A stretch of 64,000 bases of DNA from Nannocystis pusilla (lineage in GTDB: Bacteria > Myxococcota_A > Polyangia > Nannocystales > Nannocystaceae), in NCBI RefSeq assembly GCF_026626665.1, contig NZ_JAPNKE010000002.1, forward strand, positions 538,501 through 602,500, written 5' to 3'. The number at the start of each line of letters is the position of its first letter. The stretch's first letter is position 1. A program made the translations under genes and the position numbers. The notes under the pieces were generated by a model, which had not been told where the DNA came from, did not search any database, and was given only the letters and a program-made list of their open reading frames with translations. This document shows, in pieces, positions 48,317 to 57,700 of the stretch.

Positions 48317-49635
48317 ATGGCACTCGAAGACCTGTCCCTCGTCACCGAGACGCTCATCACCCTGCTCACGACCCGGATCGGCTCGGCCACCGTCGTCGCG
48401 CAAGCGCCCGATCAGCTGCCGACATCCACCAAGAGCACGATCAGCGTCTATCTCTACCACGCCCGCGAGGACGCCCACCACAAGAACGCCGTCGCGCGCG
48501 ACGGCACCTCCAATCCGTTCCACACCCCGCTGGCGCTCAGCCTGTTCTACGTCGTCACCGCCCACCATTACGGCGACGACGACAAGCCGGAGCCGCTGCA
48601 GGAGCAGAAGCTGCTGGGCTACGCGCTCAAGGCCCTGCACGACTACCTGCTCGTCGGCGACGACACCAAGATCGGCGCCGTCGACATCCTTCACGAGGAG
48701 CTGGGGGCAACGACAACGGCCTGCAGATCATCTACCGCCCGGTCGCGCCGGAGGAGTCTGCTACTTTCTGGAACGGCGACGATCAGCGCCTGATCCGCTT
48801 CTCGGCCTTCTACGAGGTCCGCGTCGTCCTGATGAAGCCGGAGCCGGTCACGCACATCCCCGGCTACGTGCTCTCGGTCGGCAACTACATCCTCCCGACC
48901 GGGGTGATGCACCTCGCCAGCTCGCACAGCGTCGTCCGCTTCACCCCGCCGGGCGGCGACCCGATCGCCTTGCCGGCCTCGCCGGCCCGCGTCGCCCTCG
49001 AGCCGACCACGCCGCCGAGTCCGGAGGTACCGAACAATCAGCTCACCCTCCGCGGCAGCCGCCTCGGCGGCGGTCGGCTGGTCCTGCGCAGCCCGCTGTT
49101 CGACACTGCCAACAATCAAATCGTCGTCGAGCCCGCGGACAACTCCGCCTGGGACATTCTCGTCACCTCCGCGCGAATCACCGCGCGGATCCAGCCCAGC
49201 GTCGATTTCGAAGGCGACTTCAGGACGATCCTGCCCGGCATCTACGGCGTCTCGGTCCAGGTCAGCAGCCAGGTCGACCTGCCGGGCGGCCTGAGCAAGA
49301 CCGTCACCTCGCGCTCCAACGAGCTCGCCTTCGCGGTCACACCGTTCGTCACCGACAACGATCCGGTCGGCGTCGTCGGCGACCCGGTCTCCGTCGAGGT
49401 CGCTCCGGGCAGCAACCTGACGGATCCGGCGCTGGCCGGACAGATCGAGGTCTACGTCGACGGCCTCGCCTACGAGGAGTCCGGCGCGGTCGCTCCGAAG
49501 ACCTTCGTGATCACCGACGACGAGCACATCACCATCCGCCCGCACTTCGGCAGCGGCGACGCCGGCAACCATCCCTTCCGTCTGATCGTCCGCGGCGCCG
49601 AGGCGCCGCCCTACTGGATCGAGGTGGCCGAGTGA
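48317..49635 (+). CDS. eCIS DUF4255 protein (tail terminator, Afp16/Pvc16-like)
   Basis: About 439 residues. The N-terminal 190 residues fit DUF4255: LVTETLITLLTTRIG, ISVYLYHAREDAHHKNAV, LALSLFYVVTAHHYGDD and YALKALHDYLL. A G5 run near 48705 has lost one G; restoring it gives LGGNDNGLQIIYRPVAPEES and a continuous protein. The C-terminal half carries Ig-like or IPT-like beta domains (LTLRGSRLGGGRLVLRS; YGVSVQVSSQVDLPGGLSKT), longer than in the basic Afp16. The protein should cap the tube and sheath at the end far from the baseplate and help stop polymerisation. Stop overlaps the ATPase start. Confidence 0.8.
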
Positions 49636-51662
49636 ACCGCCTCGCCGCCGCCACGCGCGCTCCGGAGCCGGACGCGCCGCCCGTGCTCGACCTCGTGTGC
49701 GAGCGCGTGGTCCTCCGCGTGCGTCGTCGGCTCGCGTGGGTGCGCCACCTCGAGCAGCAGGAGGCCGACCCGCTCGCGCGCCTCGGCCTCGACCTGCCCG
49801 CGCACGAGGCCCGCTTCTACGCCGCGAGCGACGAGCTCGCTGGTCTGCAGCGCCGCCTCGCGGTCGTCGAGGCCGAGCTCGACGCCTGCCTGGCCCAGGA
49901 CGCGTGGGACAGCCCCCTGCGGCACCTCGTCCACGCGCTCGGCCTCGACTCGGGTGAGCTCGAGCTGCTGCAGACCTGCGTCGCGGCCGAGCGGACCCCC
50001 GCGCTGGCGGCCGCCCTGCAGCGGCTCACCGGCGTCCCGGGCGTCACCGAGGAGCTCGTGCGCCACCTGTTCGGCCGCTCCCTCGCGCCGCTGCTGCGTT
50101 CGACCGGCGCGCTCCGCCACTGGCGCCTCGTCAGCGAGCGCGACGCCGGGCCCGGGGTCCCCGCAGTCCTGCAGCTCGACCCGCAGGTGACCGGCTGGCT
50201 TATCGGACAGGTCCCGGTCCCCGCCGAGCTCGCGGCGGTCGTCACCCGCCCCGTGATCCGCGAGCCGCTCTCGAGCTGGCCCGTGCGCCAGGTCCTGGAC
50301 GCCCTCGTCGACTCCCTCGACGCCGGCGTCTCGGTCCGCCTCGTCGTCGCCGGTCAGCCCGGCAGCGGCCGCCGCAGCTTCGCCGCCGCGGTGCTCCACG
50401 CGCTCGATCTCGCCGGCTTCGTCGTCGACGTCGCCGCGCTCGCCGACCCCGATCTCGACGAGCGCTGCCGCCTCGTCGTCCGCCACGCCCGCATCCTCAA
50501 CGCCATCCCGATCTGGCACCTGCCGGCCGAGGCCCGCGCGCTGCCGGCGGCGGCCGGCGAATTCGGCCTCGCCGCCGTCGCCTGCGCCGCGCACGACCGT
50601 CCTGCCCCGGTCGACGGCGTCGTCGACCTGCGCGTCGACCTGCCCGCGCCCGACCTCGCCGAGCGGGCCGCGCTGTGGCGGCGCCTCGTCCCGACCACCA
50701 GGACATGGCCGGAAGAACATGTCCTTCAGGTCTCGCGGCGCTACGCCCTCCCGGTCGGCGACCTCGCGGCTGTCGGTCTGCGCCGCCCGGCCAGCGTCGA
50801 CGCGGCCGCCGAGCTGTGCCGCGAGCGCTCGCGCCACCGCCTCGGCGAGCTCGGCCACGTCCTGCGCTGCCCCTTCGACCTCGCCGACCTCGTCGTCCCG
50901 GCCAAGCTGCGCGACCACCTGGCCGAGTTCGTGTTCGAGGCCCGCGACCGCGCCGACTTCTGGGAGCGGCCCGAGGCGCGTCGGCTGTACCCGCGCGGCA
51001 CCGGCCTCGTCGCCCTGTTCACCGGCCCCGCCGGCACCGGCAAGACCATGGCCGCCCAGGTGCTCGCCGCGCAGCTCGGCCAGGACCTCGTGCGCATCGA
51101 CCTCGCCACGATCGTCTCCAAGTACATCGGCGAGACCGCCAAGAACCTGCGCAAGATCTTCAGCGTCGCCGCCGGCATGAGCGCGGTCCTGCTGTTCGAC
51201 GAGGCCGACGCCCTGTTCGCGCGCCGCACCGACGTCCGCGACTCGCACGATCGCCACGCCAACAGCGACACCAACTACCTCCTGCAATTGCTCGAGGACT
51301 TCGCCGGCGTCGCCGTCCTGGCGAGCAACAAGAAGGCCAACATCGATCCCGCCTTCATCCGCCGGATCCGCCACGTCCTCGAGTTCCCGCGCCCGGACGC
51401 CGCGGCGCGCCGGCAGATCTGGCAGCAGGTCCTGTCCGAGCTCGGCGCCGAGGTCTCGCCGGCCGCGCTCGACACGCTCGGCGGCGTCGACCTCTCGGGC
51501 GCCCAGATCAAGAACGCGGTGCTCGCCGCCACCTTCGTCGCCCGCAGCGAGAAGCGCCCGCTCGGCGTCGGCCAGCTCGTCCGCGGCCTCGAGCGCGAGC
51601 TCGACAAGGACGGCCGCGCCCTCGAGCGGCGCGACCGGGAGAGGTTGGTCGTGCATGTCTGA
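49632..51662 (+). CDS. eCIS AAA+ ATPase (Afp15/Pvc15-like)
   Basis: 676 residues, starting with GTG that overlaps the previous stop. The AAA+ module is in the C-terminal third: Walker A LFTGPAGTGKTMAAQVLA at about 463-480, IDLATIVSKYIGETAKNL, Walker B AVLLFDEADALFARR near 517-530, sensor-like VAVLASNKKANID and arginine-finger region FIRRIRHVLEF. The N-terminal 400 residues are helical with a degenerate second P-loop-like part (VVAGQPGSGRRSFAAAVL). This gene has no frame breaks. ATPases of this family are a hallmark of eCIS and distinguish them from phage tails; they are required for particle assembly, probably by remodelling tube or sheath. Confidence 0.9.
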   Translation: MNRLAAATRAPEPDAPPVLDLVCERVVLRVRRRLAWVRHLEQQEADPLARLGLDLPAHEARFYAASDELAGLQRRLAVVEAELDACLAQDAWDSPLRHLVHALGLDSGELELLQTCVAAERTPALAAALQRLTGVPGVTEELVRHLFGRSLAPLLRSTGALRHWRLVSERDAGPGVPAVLQLDPQVTGWLIGQVPVPAELAAVVTRPVIREPLSSWPVRQVLDALVDSLDAGVSVRLVVAGQPGSGRRSFAAAVLHALDLAGFVVDVAALADPDLDERCRLVVRHARILNAIPIWHLPAEARALPAAAGEFGLAAVACAAHDRPAPVDGVVDLRVDLPAPDLAERAALWRRLVPTTRTWPEEHVLQVSRRYALPVGDLAAVGLRRPASVDAAAELCRERSRHRLGELGHVLRCPFDLADLVVPAKLRDHLAEFVFEARDRADFWERPEARRLYPRGTGLVALFTGPAGTGKTMAAQVLAAQLGQDLVRIDLATIVSKYIGETAKNLRKIFSVAAGMSAVLLFDEADALFARRTDVRDSHDRHANSDTNYLLQLLEDFAGVAVLASNKKANIDPAFIRRIRHVLEFPRPDAAARRQIWQQVLSELGAEVSPAALDTLGGVDLSGAQIKNAVLAATFVARSEKRPLGVGQLVRGLERELDKDGRALERRDRERLVVHV

Positions 51663-51891
51663 ACCCCAGCTCCGGATCGGCAGCCTCAGCGTCCGCGTCC
51701 CGGGCGACGACCGCGGCGCCGGCGAGCGTCTGGCCGCCGGCCTTCACGAATCACTGCAAGCTGTCCCGATCGCCAGGTCGCGTGAATTCGGCGCCGTGCG
51801 CCTGCGCGTCACCGTCCCGCACGACGCCGGCGAGGCCGAGACCCTCCGCGCCGTCCAGCGCGCCCTCATCCAGGCCCTGCATCAGGAGTGA
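51655..51891 (+). CDS. Small eCIS protein, 78 aa
   Basis: ATG 51655 overlaps the ATPase stop by eight bases. The product begins MSEPQLRIGSLSVRVPGDDR and continues as an amphipathic helix (AGERLAAGLHESLQAVP) and a strand-helix end (LRVTVPHDAGEAETLRAVQ). Small genes at this place in eCIS operons are common but poorly characterised. The opening strand matches the end of the Pro-rich gene at 47442. Unknown role, possibly a chaperone or a baseplate peptide. Confidence 0.6.
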   Translation: MSEPQLRIGSLSVRVPGDDRGAGERLAAGLHESLQAVPIARSREFGAVRLRVTVPHDAGEAETLRAVQRALIQALHQE

Positions 51892-51893
51892 CC

Positions 51894-52582
51894 ATGCTGA
51901 CATCTCCGGAAATCCCAGCTCTCCGCGGCTCCACCCGGGCGCGCTCATTCAGCTCAACCGCGACGTCGTCGGGGTCATCCCGCACATCACCCTGTTTCAA
52001 TACAACCCCGAGACGATCTCGCGCGGCTTTCAGGTCAACATGCCGGGCGACGGCAACAACGGCCTCGAGGAGCGCAATCGTTACACCTTCCCGCCGACCG
52101 AGAGCTACTCGTTCAAGCTCGAGATCGACGCCACCGACGACCTCGAGAAGGGGCGGGTGATGACCCGGGCCGTCGGCGTGTCCGACCGGCTGGCCGCGCT
52201 CGAGCGGCTCGTCTACTCGCCCAAGGGCATCCTCGGCGACTTCGCCGACAGCTTCGTCTCGCTGTTCAACGGCGCCACCGACGACATCCCCTCGCGTCAG
52301 ACCGTCCCGATCGTCCTGCTCGCGCTCGGCCGGCGGCGCGTCCTCCCGGTGTGGATCAGCTCGATGAGCGTCACCGAGACCCTTCACAACGCCGCGCTGA
52401 TGCCGATCCACGCCGAGGTCCAGCTCGACTTTCAGGTCATCCAGCCGCACGAGCTGCGGGCCAAGCCGTACCCGGACATCGTCCTCGCCGTCGCCGCCTA
52501 CAAGCTCAACGCCCTCGAGCGCGACACCCTCGCGCTCGCCCACCTCGCCACCGTCGTCAGTGATCTGAGGGACTATGTTTGA
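51894..52582 (+). CDS. eCIS tube-baseplate adaptor (CIS tube-domain protein)
   Basis: About 229 residues from ATG 51894 (MLTSPEIP...). One C is missing near 51922; with it the protein reads SSPRLHPGALIQLNRDVVGV. Conserved tracts follow: IPHITLFQYNPETISRGFQV, FPPTESYSFKLEIDATDDLE, RRVLPVWISSMSVTETLHN and LMPIHAEVQLDFQVIQPHEL. This matches the contractile-injection tube/adaptor domain at the front of Afp7/Pvc7, which connects the tube to the spike. In Afp7 a LysM domain is fused behind it; here the LysM-like part is the next, overlapping gene. Confidence 0.75.
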
Positions 52583-52847
52583 TCGGACCAGTCGCTATTA
52601 CGGGGTGCCGACCGGCACCGTCACCGACCACCGCGGGCGCACCGTCCAGGTCGTGCTCGTCCCCGACGCGCCGAAGCTGCAGCTCCGCGGCGAGCACCTG
52701 CGGCGGCAGGGCCAGCGGCTCGACCACCTGGCGGGCTTCTACTTCGGCGACCCGCACGGCTACTGGAAGATCGCCGAATTGGCCGACGTCATGCACCCCG
52801 AGGCGCTCAGCGAGGCCCGCGCCATCCCGATCCCGATTGGAACCTGA
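52575..52847 (+). CDS. eCIS LysM/gp53-like baseplate protein
   Basis: 90 residues, overlapping the adaptor gene by eight bases. The sequence FDRTSRYYGVPTGTVTDHRG, then RRQGQRLDHLAGFYFGDPHG and YWKIAELADVMHP shows the LysM-related tail X / gp53 pattern in which a short helix pair and the GDP-x-x-YW-x-IA motif hold baseplate parts together. In several eCIS this domain is the C-terminus of the Afp7-like adaptor; here it is a separate coupled gene. Confidence 0.75.
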   Translation: MFDRTSRYYGVPTGTVTDHRGRTVQVVLVPDAPKLQLRGEHLRRQGQRLDHLAGFYFGDPHGYWKIAELADVMHPEALSEARAIPIPIGT

Positions 52848-52848
52848 C

Positions 52849-53967
52849 ATGGCACTCGACTGCATCCTCCTGATCGACAACGTCCCGGTGGTCGACCTGC
52901 TCGAGCTGGTCGACTCGGTGCGCGTCGAGCAGAGCCTGAGCGAGCCGGCGCGGTTCAGCGTGCGCCTCGTCGCCGAGCTCGACGAGCTCGTCCGCGACTA
53001 TCCGTTGCTGGTCGACCCGCGCCTGCGGCCCGGCGCGGTGGTCAGCGTCATCGTCGACGACGGCGTCGGTCAGCAGGCCTGCCTCGTGCGCGGCCCGATC
53101 GATCGCCACCAGATCCACTTCGAGAGCGGCAACGTCGGCTCCTGGCTCGAGATCAGCGGCGGCGACCGCCGCATGGAGATGGCGCGGGCGCACCGGACCG
53201 TCGCCTGGTCCGGGCGCGACAGCGACATCGTCGGCGCCGTCCTGGCCGGCTACGGCCTCGTGCCCGACGTCGCCCAGACCACCCGCCTGCACTCCGACCT
53301 CAGCCAGACCCAGAACCAGAGCGGCAGCGACCTCGACTTCCTCAACCGGCTCGCGCGGCGCAACGGCTTCCACTTCTGGATCTCCTACCGCACCGCCGGC
53401 CTCGCCGTCGTCGAGGTCGGCAACTTCAAGCCCTCGCCGCCGCGCCCCGACGTCCCCGCCGCGCCCGCCGTCATCGACCCGTTCGGGCCCAGCCTCTCGA
53501 TCAACGTCGGCGACCGCAGCGAGCAGACCATGCTCAGCCTCGACATCGACGTCGACTTCGATCGCCCCGTCCTGAGCAGCGGCCTGCGCGTGCTCGAGGG
53601 CGTCAACGAGGCCACCCCCGCCGTCGTCCCGGCCCCGCCCAACCTGCCGCTCGGCGCCCGCCCGATCGCCTCCTTCGTCTCCGGCGTCATGCGCGAGGTC
53701 TTCTTGACCACCGCCGGCGACCCCAGCGAGCTGACCACCCGCGCCCAGGCCGCCCTGTCCGAGGCCGAATGGTTCGTCCAGGCGCGCGCGCGGACCACCC
53801 GCTTCGCCCTCGAAGGCCGCGTCCTCCAGCCGCACATGGTCGTCCCGATCAAGGGCCTCGGCCTGCGCTACCGCGGCGATTACTTCGTCACCGGCGTCTC
53901 GCACACCCTCGACGTCAACGGTCATTCCATGGACCTCACCCTCGCGCGCAACGCCCTCGGAGTCTGA
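52849..53967 (+). CDS. eCIS hub protein, T4 gp27 / phage protein D-like
   Basis: 372 residues from ATG 52849. Beta-barrel hub features: VPVVDLLELVDSVRVEQSLS, then LRPGAVVSVIVDDGVGQQAC, DVAQTTRLHSDLSQTQNQSG and SDLDFLNRLARRNGFHFW, the last a strong VgrG/gp27 signature. The C-terminus GLGLRYRGDYFVTGVSHTLD fits the end of the hub. It forms the trimer that joins the tube to the spike. In Afp8/Pvc8 and VgrG the hub and spike are one chain; here the spike gene follows as a separate ORF one base after the stop. No frame breaks. Confidence 0.85.
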   Translation: MALDCILLIDNVPVVDLLELVDSVRVEQSLSEPARFSVRLVAELDELVRDYPLLVDPRLRPGAVVSVIVDDGVGQQACLVRGPIDRHQIHFESGNVGSWLEISGGDRRMEMARAHRTVAWSGRDSDIVGAVLAGYGLVPDVAQTTRLHSDLSQTQNQSGSDLDFLNRLARRNGFHFWISYRTAGLAVVEVGNFKPSPPRPDVPAAPAVIDPFGPSLSINVGDRSEQTMLSLDIDVDFDRPVLSSGLRVLEGVNEATPAVVPAPPNLPLGARPIASFVSGVMREVFLTTAGDPSELTTRAQAALSEAEWFVQARARTTRFALEGRVLQPHMVVPIKGLGLRYRGDYFVTGVSHTLDVNGHSMDLTLARNALGV

Positions 53968-53968
53968 C

Positions 53969-54504
53969 ATGCACGACGACCCGACCTCTCGCGACATGCT
54001 CGAGCTGCTGCGCAGCCGCTACTTCGGCAAGTACCGCGGCCTCGTCGCCGCGTCGACGCCGGACCCGACCCTGCGCGGGCGCGTGCAGGTCCAGGTGCCC
54101 GCGGTGCTCGGCACCGCGACCGTGTGGGCCATGCCGTGCGTCCCGTACGCCGGCAAGGACGTCGGCCTCCACATGCTGCCGCCGGCGGGCGCGGGCGTGT
54201 GGGTCGAGTTCGAGGCCGGCGATCCTCGTACCCGATCTGGAGCGGCTGCTACTGGGCGCAGGGCGACATCGACCCGGCCGACGCCGTCCCGAGCGTCAAG
54301 TTCATCCGCACCGACCGCGTCTCGCTGCGGATCGACGACCTCAAGGGCGAGCTCGTCATCGACACCGGCGCCTCGAAGATCACCATCAACGCCCTCTCGA
54401 TCAAGCTCGACTCGATCGAGGTCAAGGCCAGCGCCAAGACCCGCAACATCTCCGTCGATCCCGCCCGCGTGTCCATCAACGATGGCACCCAGGAGATCTT
54501 CTAA
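53969..54504 (+). CDS. eCIS spike protein, gp5/gpV OB-fold with beta-helix
   Basis: About 178 residues. The N-terminal OB fold reads YFGKYRGLVAASTPDPTLRG, RVQVQVPAVLGTATVWAMPC and GVWVEFEAGDP. One C is missing near 54227; after it SYPIWSGCYWAQGDIDPADA continues. The end (VSLRIDDLKGELVIDTGASK; ITINALSIKLDSIEVKASAK) is a short repeating beta-prism needle. It pierces the target membrane during contraction. Separated from the hub gene by one base; together the two equal a VgrG-type protein. Confidence 0.85.
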
Positions 54505-54522
54505 TCGTAGGAGGAGCGCAAC

Positions 54523-54843
54523 ATGCCCGGCCCCGTCGTCACCATCCCGCCCTTCGGCGTCTCCGACTCGTTCAACCAGCGGGTTATCGCGGTCATCACC
54601 CCCAACACGCGGGTGAGCGGCGCCAAGGGCATGATGGGCACCGCCCGCGACCAGCTGCTGTTCGGCGGCGCGCCCTCGGTCTACGGCATCTGGACCGTGC
54701 CCAACACCCGCGTGTCGATCGGCGGCGTCCCGACCGTCGGCCGCTCGAGCCAGGGCCTCGCGCTCATGCCCACGATGACCGGCCCTGTCGTCACCGGCCC
54801 GCTGCTCGTCAGCCAGGGCGACCGCAAGATCCACAACACCTGA
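54523..54843 (+). CDS. eCIS PAAR-like tip candidate
   Basis: 106 residues with many short Gly/Pro-Val strands: MPGPVVTIPPFGVSDSFNQR, TPNTRVSGAKGMMGT, APSVYGIWTVPNTRVSIGGV and TGPVVTGPLLVSQGDRKIHN. The repeated V-x-G-x-P turns and the position directly after the spike gene fit a PAAR-like cone that sharpens the spike (Afp10/Pvc10 position). A zinc-binding His/Cys set is not obvious, so the call rests on context and general pattern. A clear ribosome site (GGAGGAGCG) precedes the ATG. Confidence 0.55.
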   Translation: MPGPVVTIPPFGVSDSFNQRVIAVITPNTRVSGAKGMMGTARDQLLFGGAPSVYGIWTVPNTRVSIGGVPTVGRSSQGLALMPTMTGPVVTGPLLVSQGDRKIHNT

Positions 54844-54856
54844 GGCTCCTTATCCC

Positions 54857-55231
54857 ATGGCCAAAAGTACAGCTCGCCTCAAGTTCCCGCTCGCCGTCGA
54901 TCAGGGCCTCGGTCGCCTCCGCGAGGAGCCGAACCCCGACGCCTACATTCAGCAGTTGATCCGTCAGGTCATCCTCACCGGCCCCGGCGAGCGCGTCCAC
55001 CGGCCCGACTTCGGCGGCGGCCTGCGGCGCCACGTCTTCGCCCTCAACAGCTTCGGCGGCGCCGCTCTGGCCGAGACCACCGTCTATCAGGCCCTCGACC
55101 GCTGGCTCGGCGCGCTCATCCGCGTCGAGAAGGTCGAGGCCACCCCGCGCGACGCCACCCTGGACGTCGCCATCACCTACGTCGTGCTCGCGCGCGGCAC
55201 CCGTCAATATCTCAACGTCGAGGTCGCCTGA
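54857..55231 (+). CDS. eCIS gp25-like baseplate wedge protein
   Basis: 124 residues. Typical gp25/gpW features: LKFPLAVDQGLGRLREEPNP, IRQVILTGPGERVHRPDFGG, the GLRRHVFALNS loop and VYQALDRWLGALIRVEKVEA. This is the most conserved wedge protein of all contractile machines (Afp9/Pvc9); it initiates sheath polymerisation from the baseplate. Stop overlaps the next start (TGATG). Confidence 0.9.
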   Translation: MAKSTARLKFPLAVDQGLGRLREEPNPDAYIQQLIRQVILTGPGERVHRPDFGGGLRRHVFALNSFGGAALAETTVYQALDRWLGALIRVEKVEATPRDATLDVAITYVVLARGTRQYLNVEVA

Positions 55232-57686
55232 TGTACGCCACACGCATCGCCGCCATCAAGGCATCCGACCCGCCGCTGACCGGCATCGACTTCGTCGAGG
55301 TCGAGCCGAGCCAGACCGTGCTGCGGGTCCACTTCCACCGCAACCCCGGCGACCTCGCCGCTCCGTTCGCCGACGACGACCCGGCGCCGGCCGACATCAC
55401 CATCGTCAGCACCACCGGAGGCGAGGGCGTACCGGTCGTGCGCGTCACCGACGTCAGCCTCGACGACACCGACGACGACCACCACGTGCTCGTGCTCACC
55501 GTCGACAAGCCGGGCGACTTCTCGCGCTATCGCCTGACGATCACCGACGCGCGGCTCGACTACTTCTTCCGCTCGAGCGAGTTCACCTTCAAGGCCAATT
55601 GCGCCGACACCCGCATCGACTGCAAGCCGGTCCCCGAGGCCTGCCAGCCCGGCGACCTGGTCGACTTCCCGGTCGACTACATGGCCCGCGACTTCCTCAG
55701 CCTGCGCGGAGCCCTCCTCGAGTTCGCCCGCCAGCGCTACCCGCAGTGGCGCGAGCTCGTCGAGGCCGACGTCGGCGTCATGCTGCTCGAGCTGTTCGCC
55801 GCGCTCGGCGACGAGCTCTCGTACACCCAGGACCGCATCGCCCGCGAGGCCTTCCTCGAGACCGCAACCCAGCGCCGCAGCGTCCGCCGGCTCGCCCGCC
55901 TCGTCGACTACGACATCCACGACGGCCGCTCGGGCGCCACCTTCCTCGACGTGCAGGCCGCGCTGCCGGTCGTGTATCCCGTGCGGGCGGGCCATCGCGT
56001 GTGGGCCGGCGGGGACGACGGCGAGGTGATTACTTTCGAGATCGGGACCGGCCTCGCCGACACGCTCGCCGGCGCGGCCTATCCTGTCCGCTCGCAGTGG
56101 AACTCCTCCAATCGCACTTCTTCGACGAGGACGCCGCCGAATTGCCGGCCGGTGCGACCGAGCTCTTCGTCCAGGATCCCGACGCCGTCGTCGCTCCGGG
56201 CGACGAGTGGAAGAACAAGTGGGTCCTCATCCAGCGCGACCCGGTCGAGCCAGGCGAGCCCGCGCGGCGTCACCTCGTCTTCGTCACCGACGTCGACGAG
56301 ATCGTCGACAACTTCCCGCGGCCGCCGCTGACGCCTCCGTTGCGGGTGCTCCGCCTGTCCTGGCGGGAAGAGCACGCCCTGCCGTGGTGCCTGAAGGTCG
56401 GAGCCGGCACCACGGTCCACGGCAACATCGTCCCGGCGACCGCCGGCGAGCGCTTCACCGAGTACTTCGAGGTCCGCGGCGGCACCGTCGACATGCGCCA
56501 GGCGATCGAGCGCGAGGGCCCTCTGTCGGCCATCACCGGCGAGCGCAGCGTCACCTTCCTCCACAGCCTCCTGTCCTCGGAGACAGGTGGTCTCGGCCGC
56601 CTCGGCGCCGACCTGCGCGCCACCGTACCCGAGCTCCGCGTCGCCCGCGTCACCGGCCCCGACCTCGACCTCGACCTCAGCGACTGGACCTGGCGCCGGA
56701 CCTTGCTGTCCTCCGATCGGCTCGACGAGCACTACACCCTCGATGACGGCATCTGGCGGCGCGTCATCGGCTTCCAGCGCGCCACCGTCGACAAGGACTT
56801 CGTCCACCTCGACTACGCGAGCGGCGAAGGTGCCACCATTCGTTTTGGCGACGGCGAGTTCGGCAAGATGCCCGCCGACGGCGTCCTGTTCCGCGTCGAT
56901 TACCGCACCGGCCCCGGCACCCGCAGCAACGTCGGTCCCGGCGCGGTCCGCTTGCTCAAGAATCCCGTCACCGGCGAGACCAGCCTCATCTCGTCCGGCG
57001 CCGTCGTCAGCATCGCCAATCCGTTGCCGGTGAGCGACGGCGTCGATCCCGAGCCGCTCGACGACATCCGCCAGCTCGCGCCCGAGGAGTTCCGCGCGGT
57101 CACCCACCGCGCCGTCAAGCCCGAGGACTATTGCGAGATCGCCAGGCGCCTCGACTGGGTCCAGGTCGCCGGCGTGCGCCAGCGGTGGACCGGCAGCTGG
57201 CCGACCACCTTCGTCACGCCCGACCCGGTCGGCGCCTACGCCCTCACCGACGAGCAGCGCGACGAGCTCGACGGCCTCATGCACTGCGTCCGCCAGGCCG
57301 GCCGCGACGTGTTCGTCCGCGACCCCCGCTTCCGCGCCATCGACCTCGAGGTCCAGATCTGCATCAAGCCCGGCCACATCCCCAGCGCCGTGCGCGACGC
57401 CGTGATCCGCCGCCTCCGCGGCGACGGCGTCACCCCCGGCTACTTCGCCCCCGACACCTTCACCTTCGGCGCCCCGCTGCAGCGCCTCACCATCGAGGCG
57501 GTCGTCGGCGCCGTGCCCGGCGTCCTCGCCGTCAAGGACATCCGAATCGGCGCCCGCGCCGTCCACCACATGCGCCCGATGGAGGACCTGTACGTCGTCC
57601 CCGACGACCAGATCCTCCGCCTCGCCAGCGACCCCCGCACGCCCGAGCGCGGCTCGATCCGCGTCATCACGGAGGGCGGGGTATGA
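55231..57686 (+). CDS. eCIS baseplate J-like protein 1 (Afp11/Pvc11 position)
   Basis: About 818 residues read across one missing base near 56097 (VELLQSHFFDEDAAEL follows). N-terminal: ASDPPLTGIDFVEVEPSQTV and LVDFPVDYMARDFLSLRGAL, then YTQDRIAREAFLETATQRRS, the J/gp6 wedge signature. Later come GATIRFGDGEFGKMPADGVL, VDYRTGPGTRSNVGPGAVRL and FRAVTHRAVKPEDYCEIARR, all standard for baseplate J. It is the main wedge component that switches the baseplate from closed to firing. The next J gene does not follow directly as expected; a lower-GC segment with a minus-strand gene intervenes. Confidence 0.85.
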
Positions 57687-57700
57687 GGGGGGCTAGCTGC

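Noticed and set aside
49611..51656. 681-aa open frame antisense to the AAA+ ATPase
   Set aside because: Shadow ORF; Walker motifs are on the plus strand.
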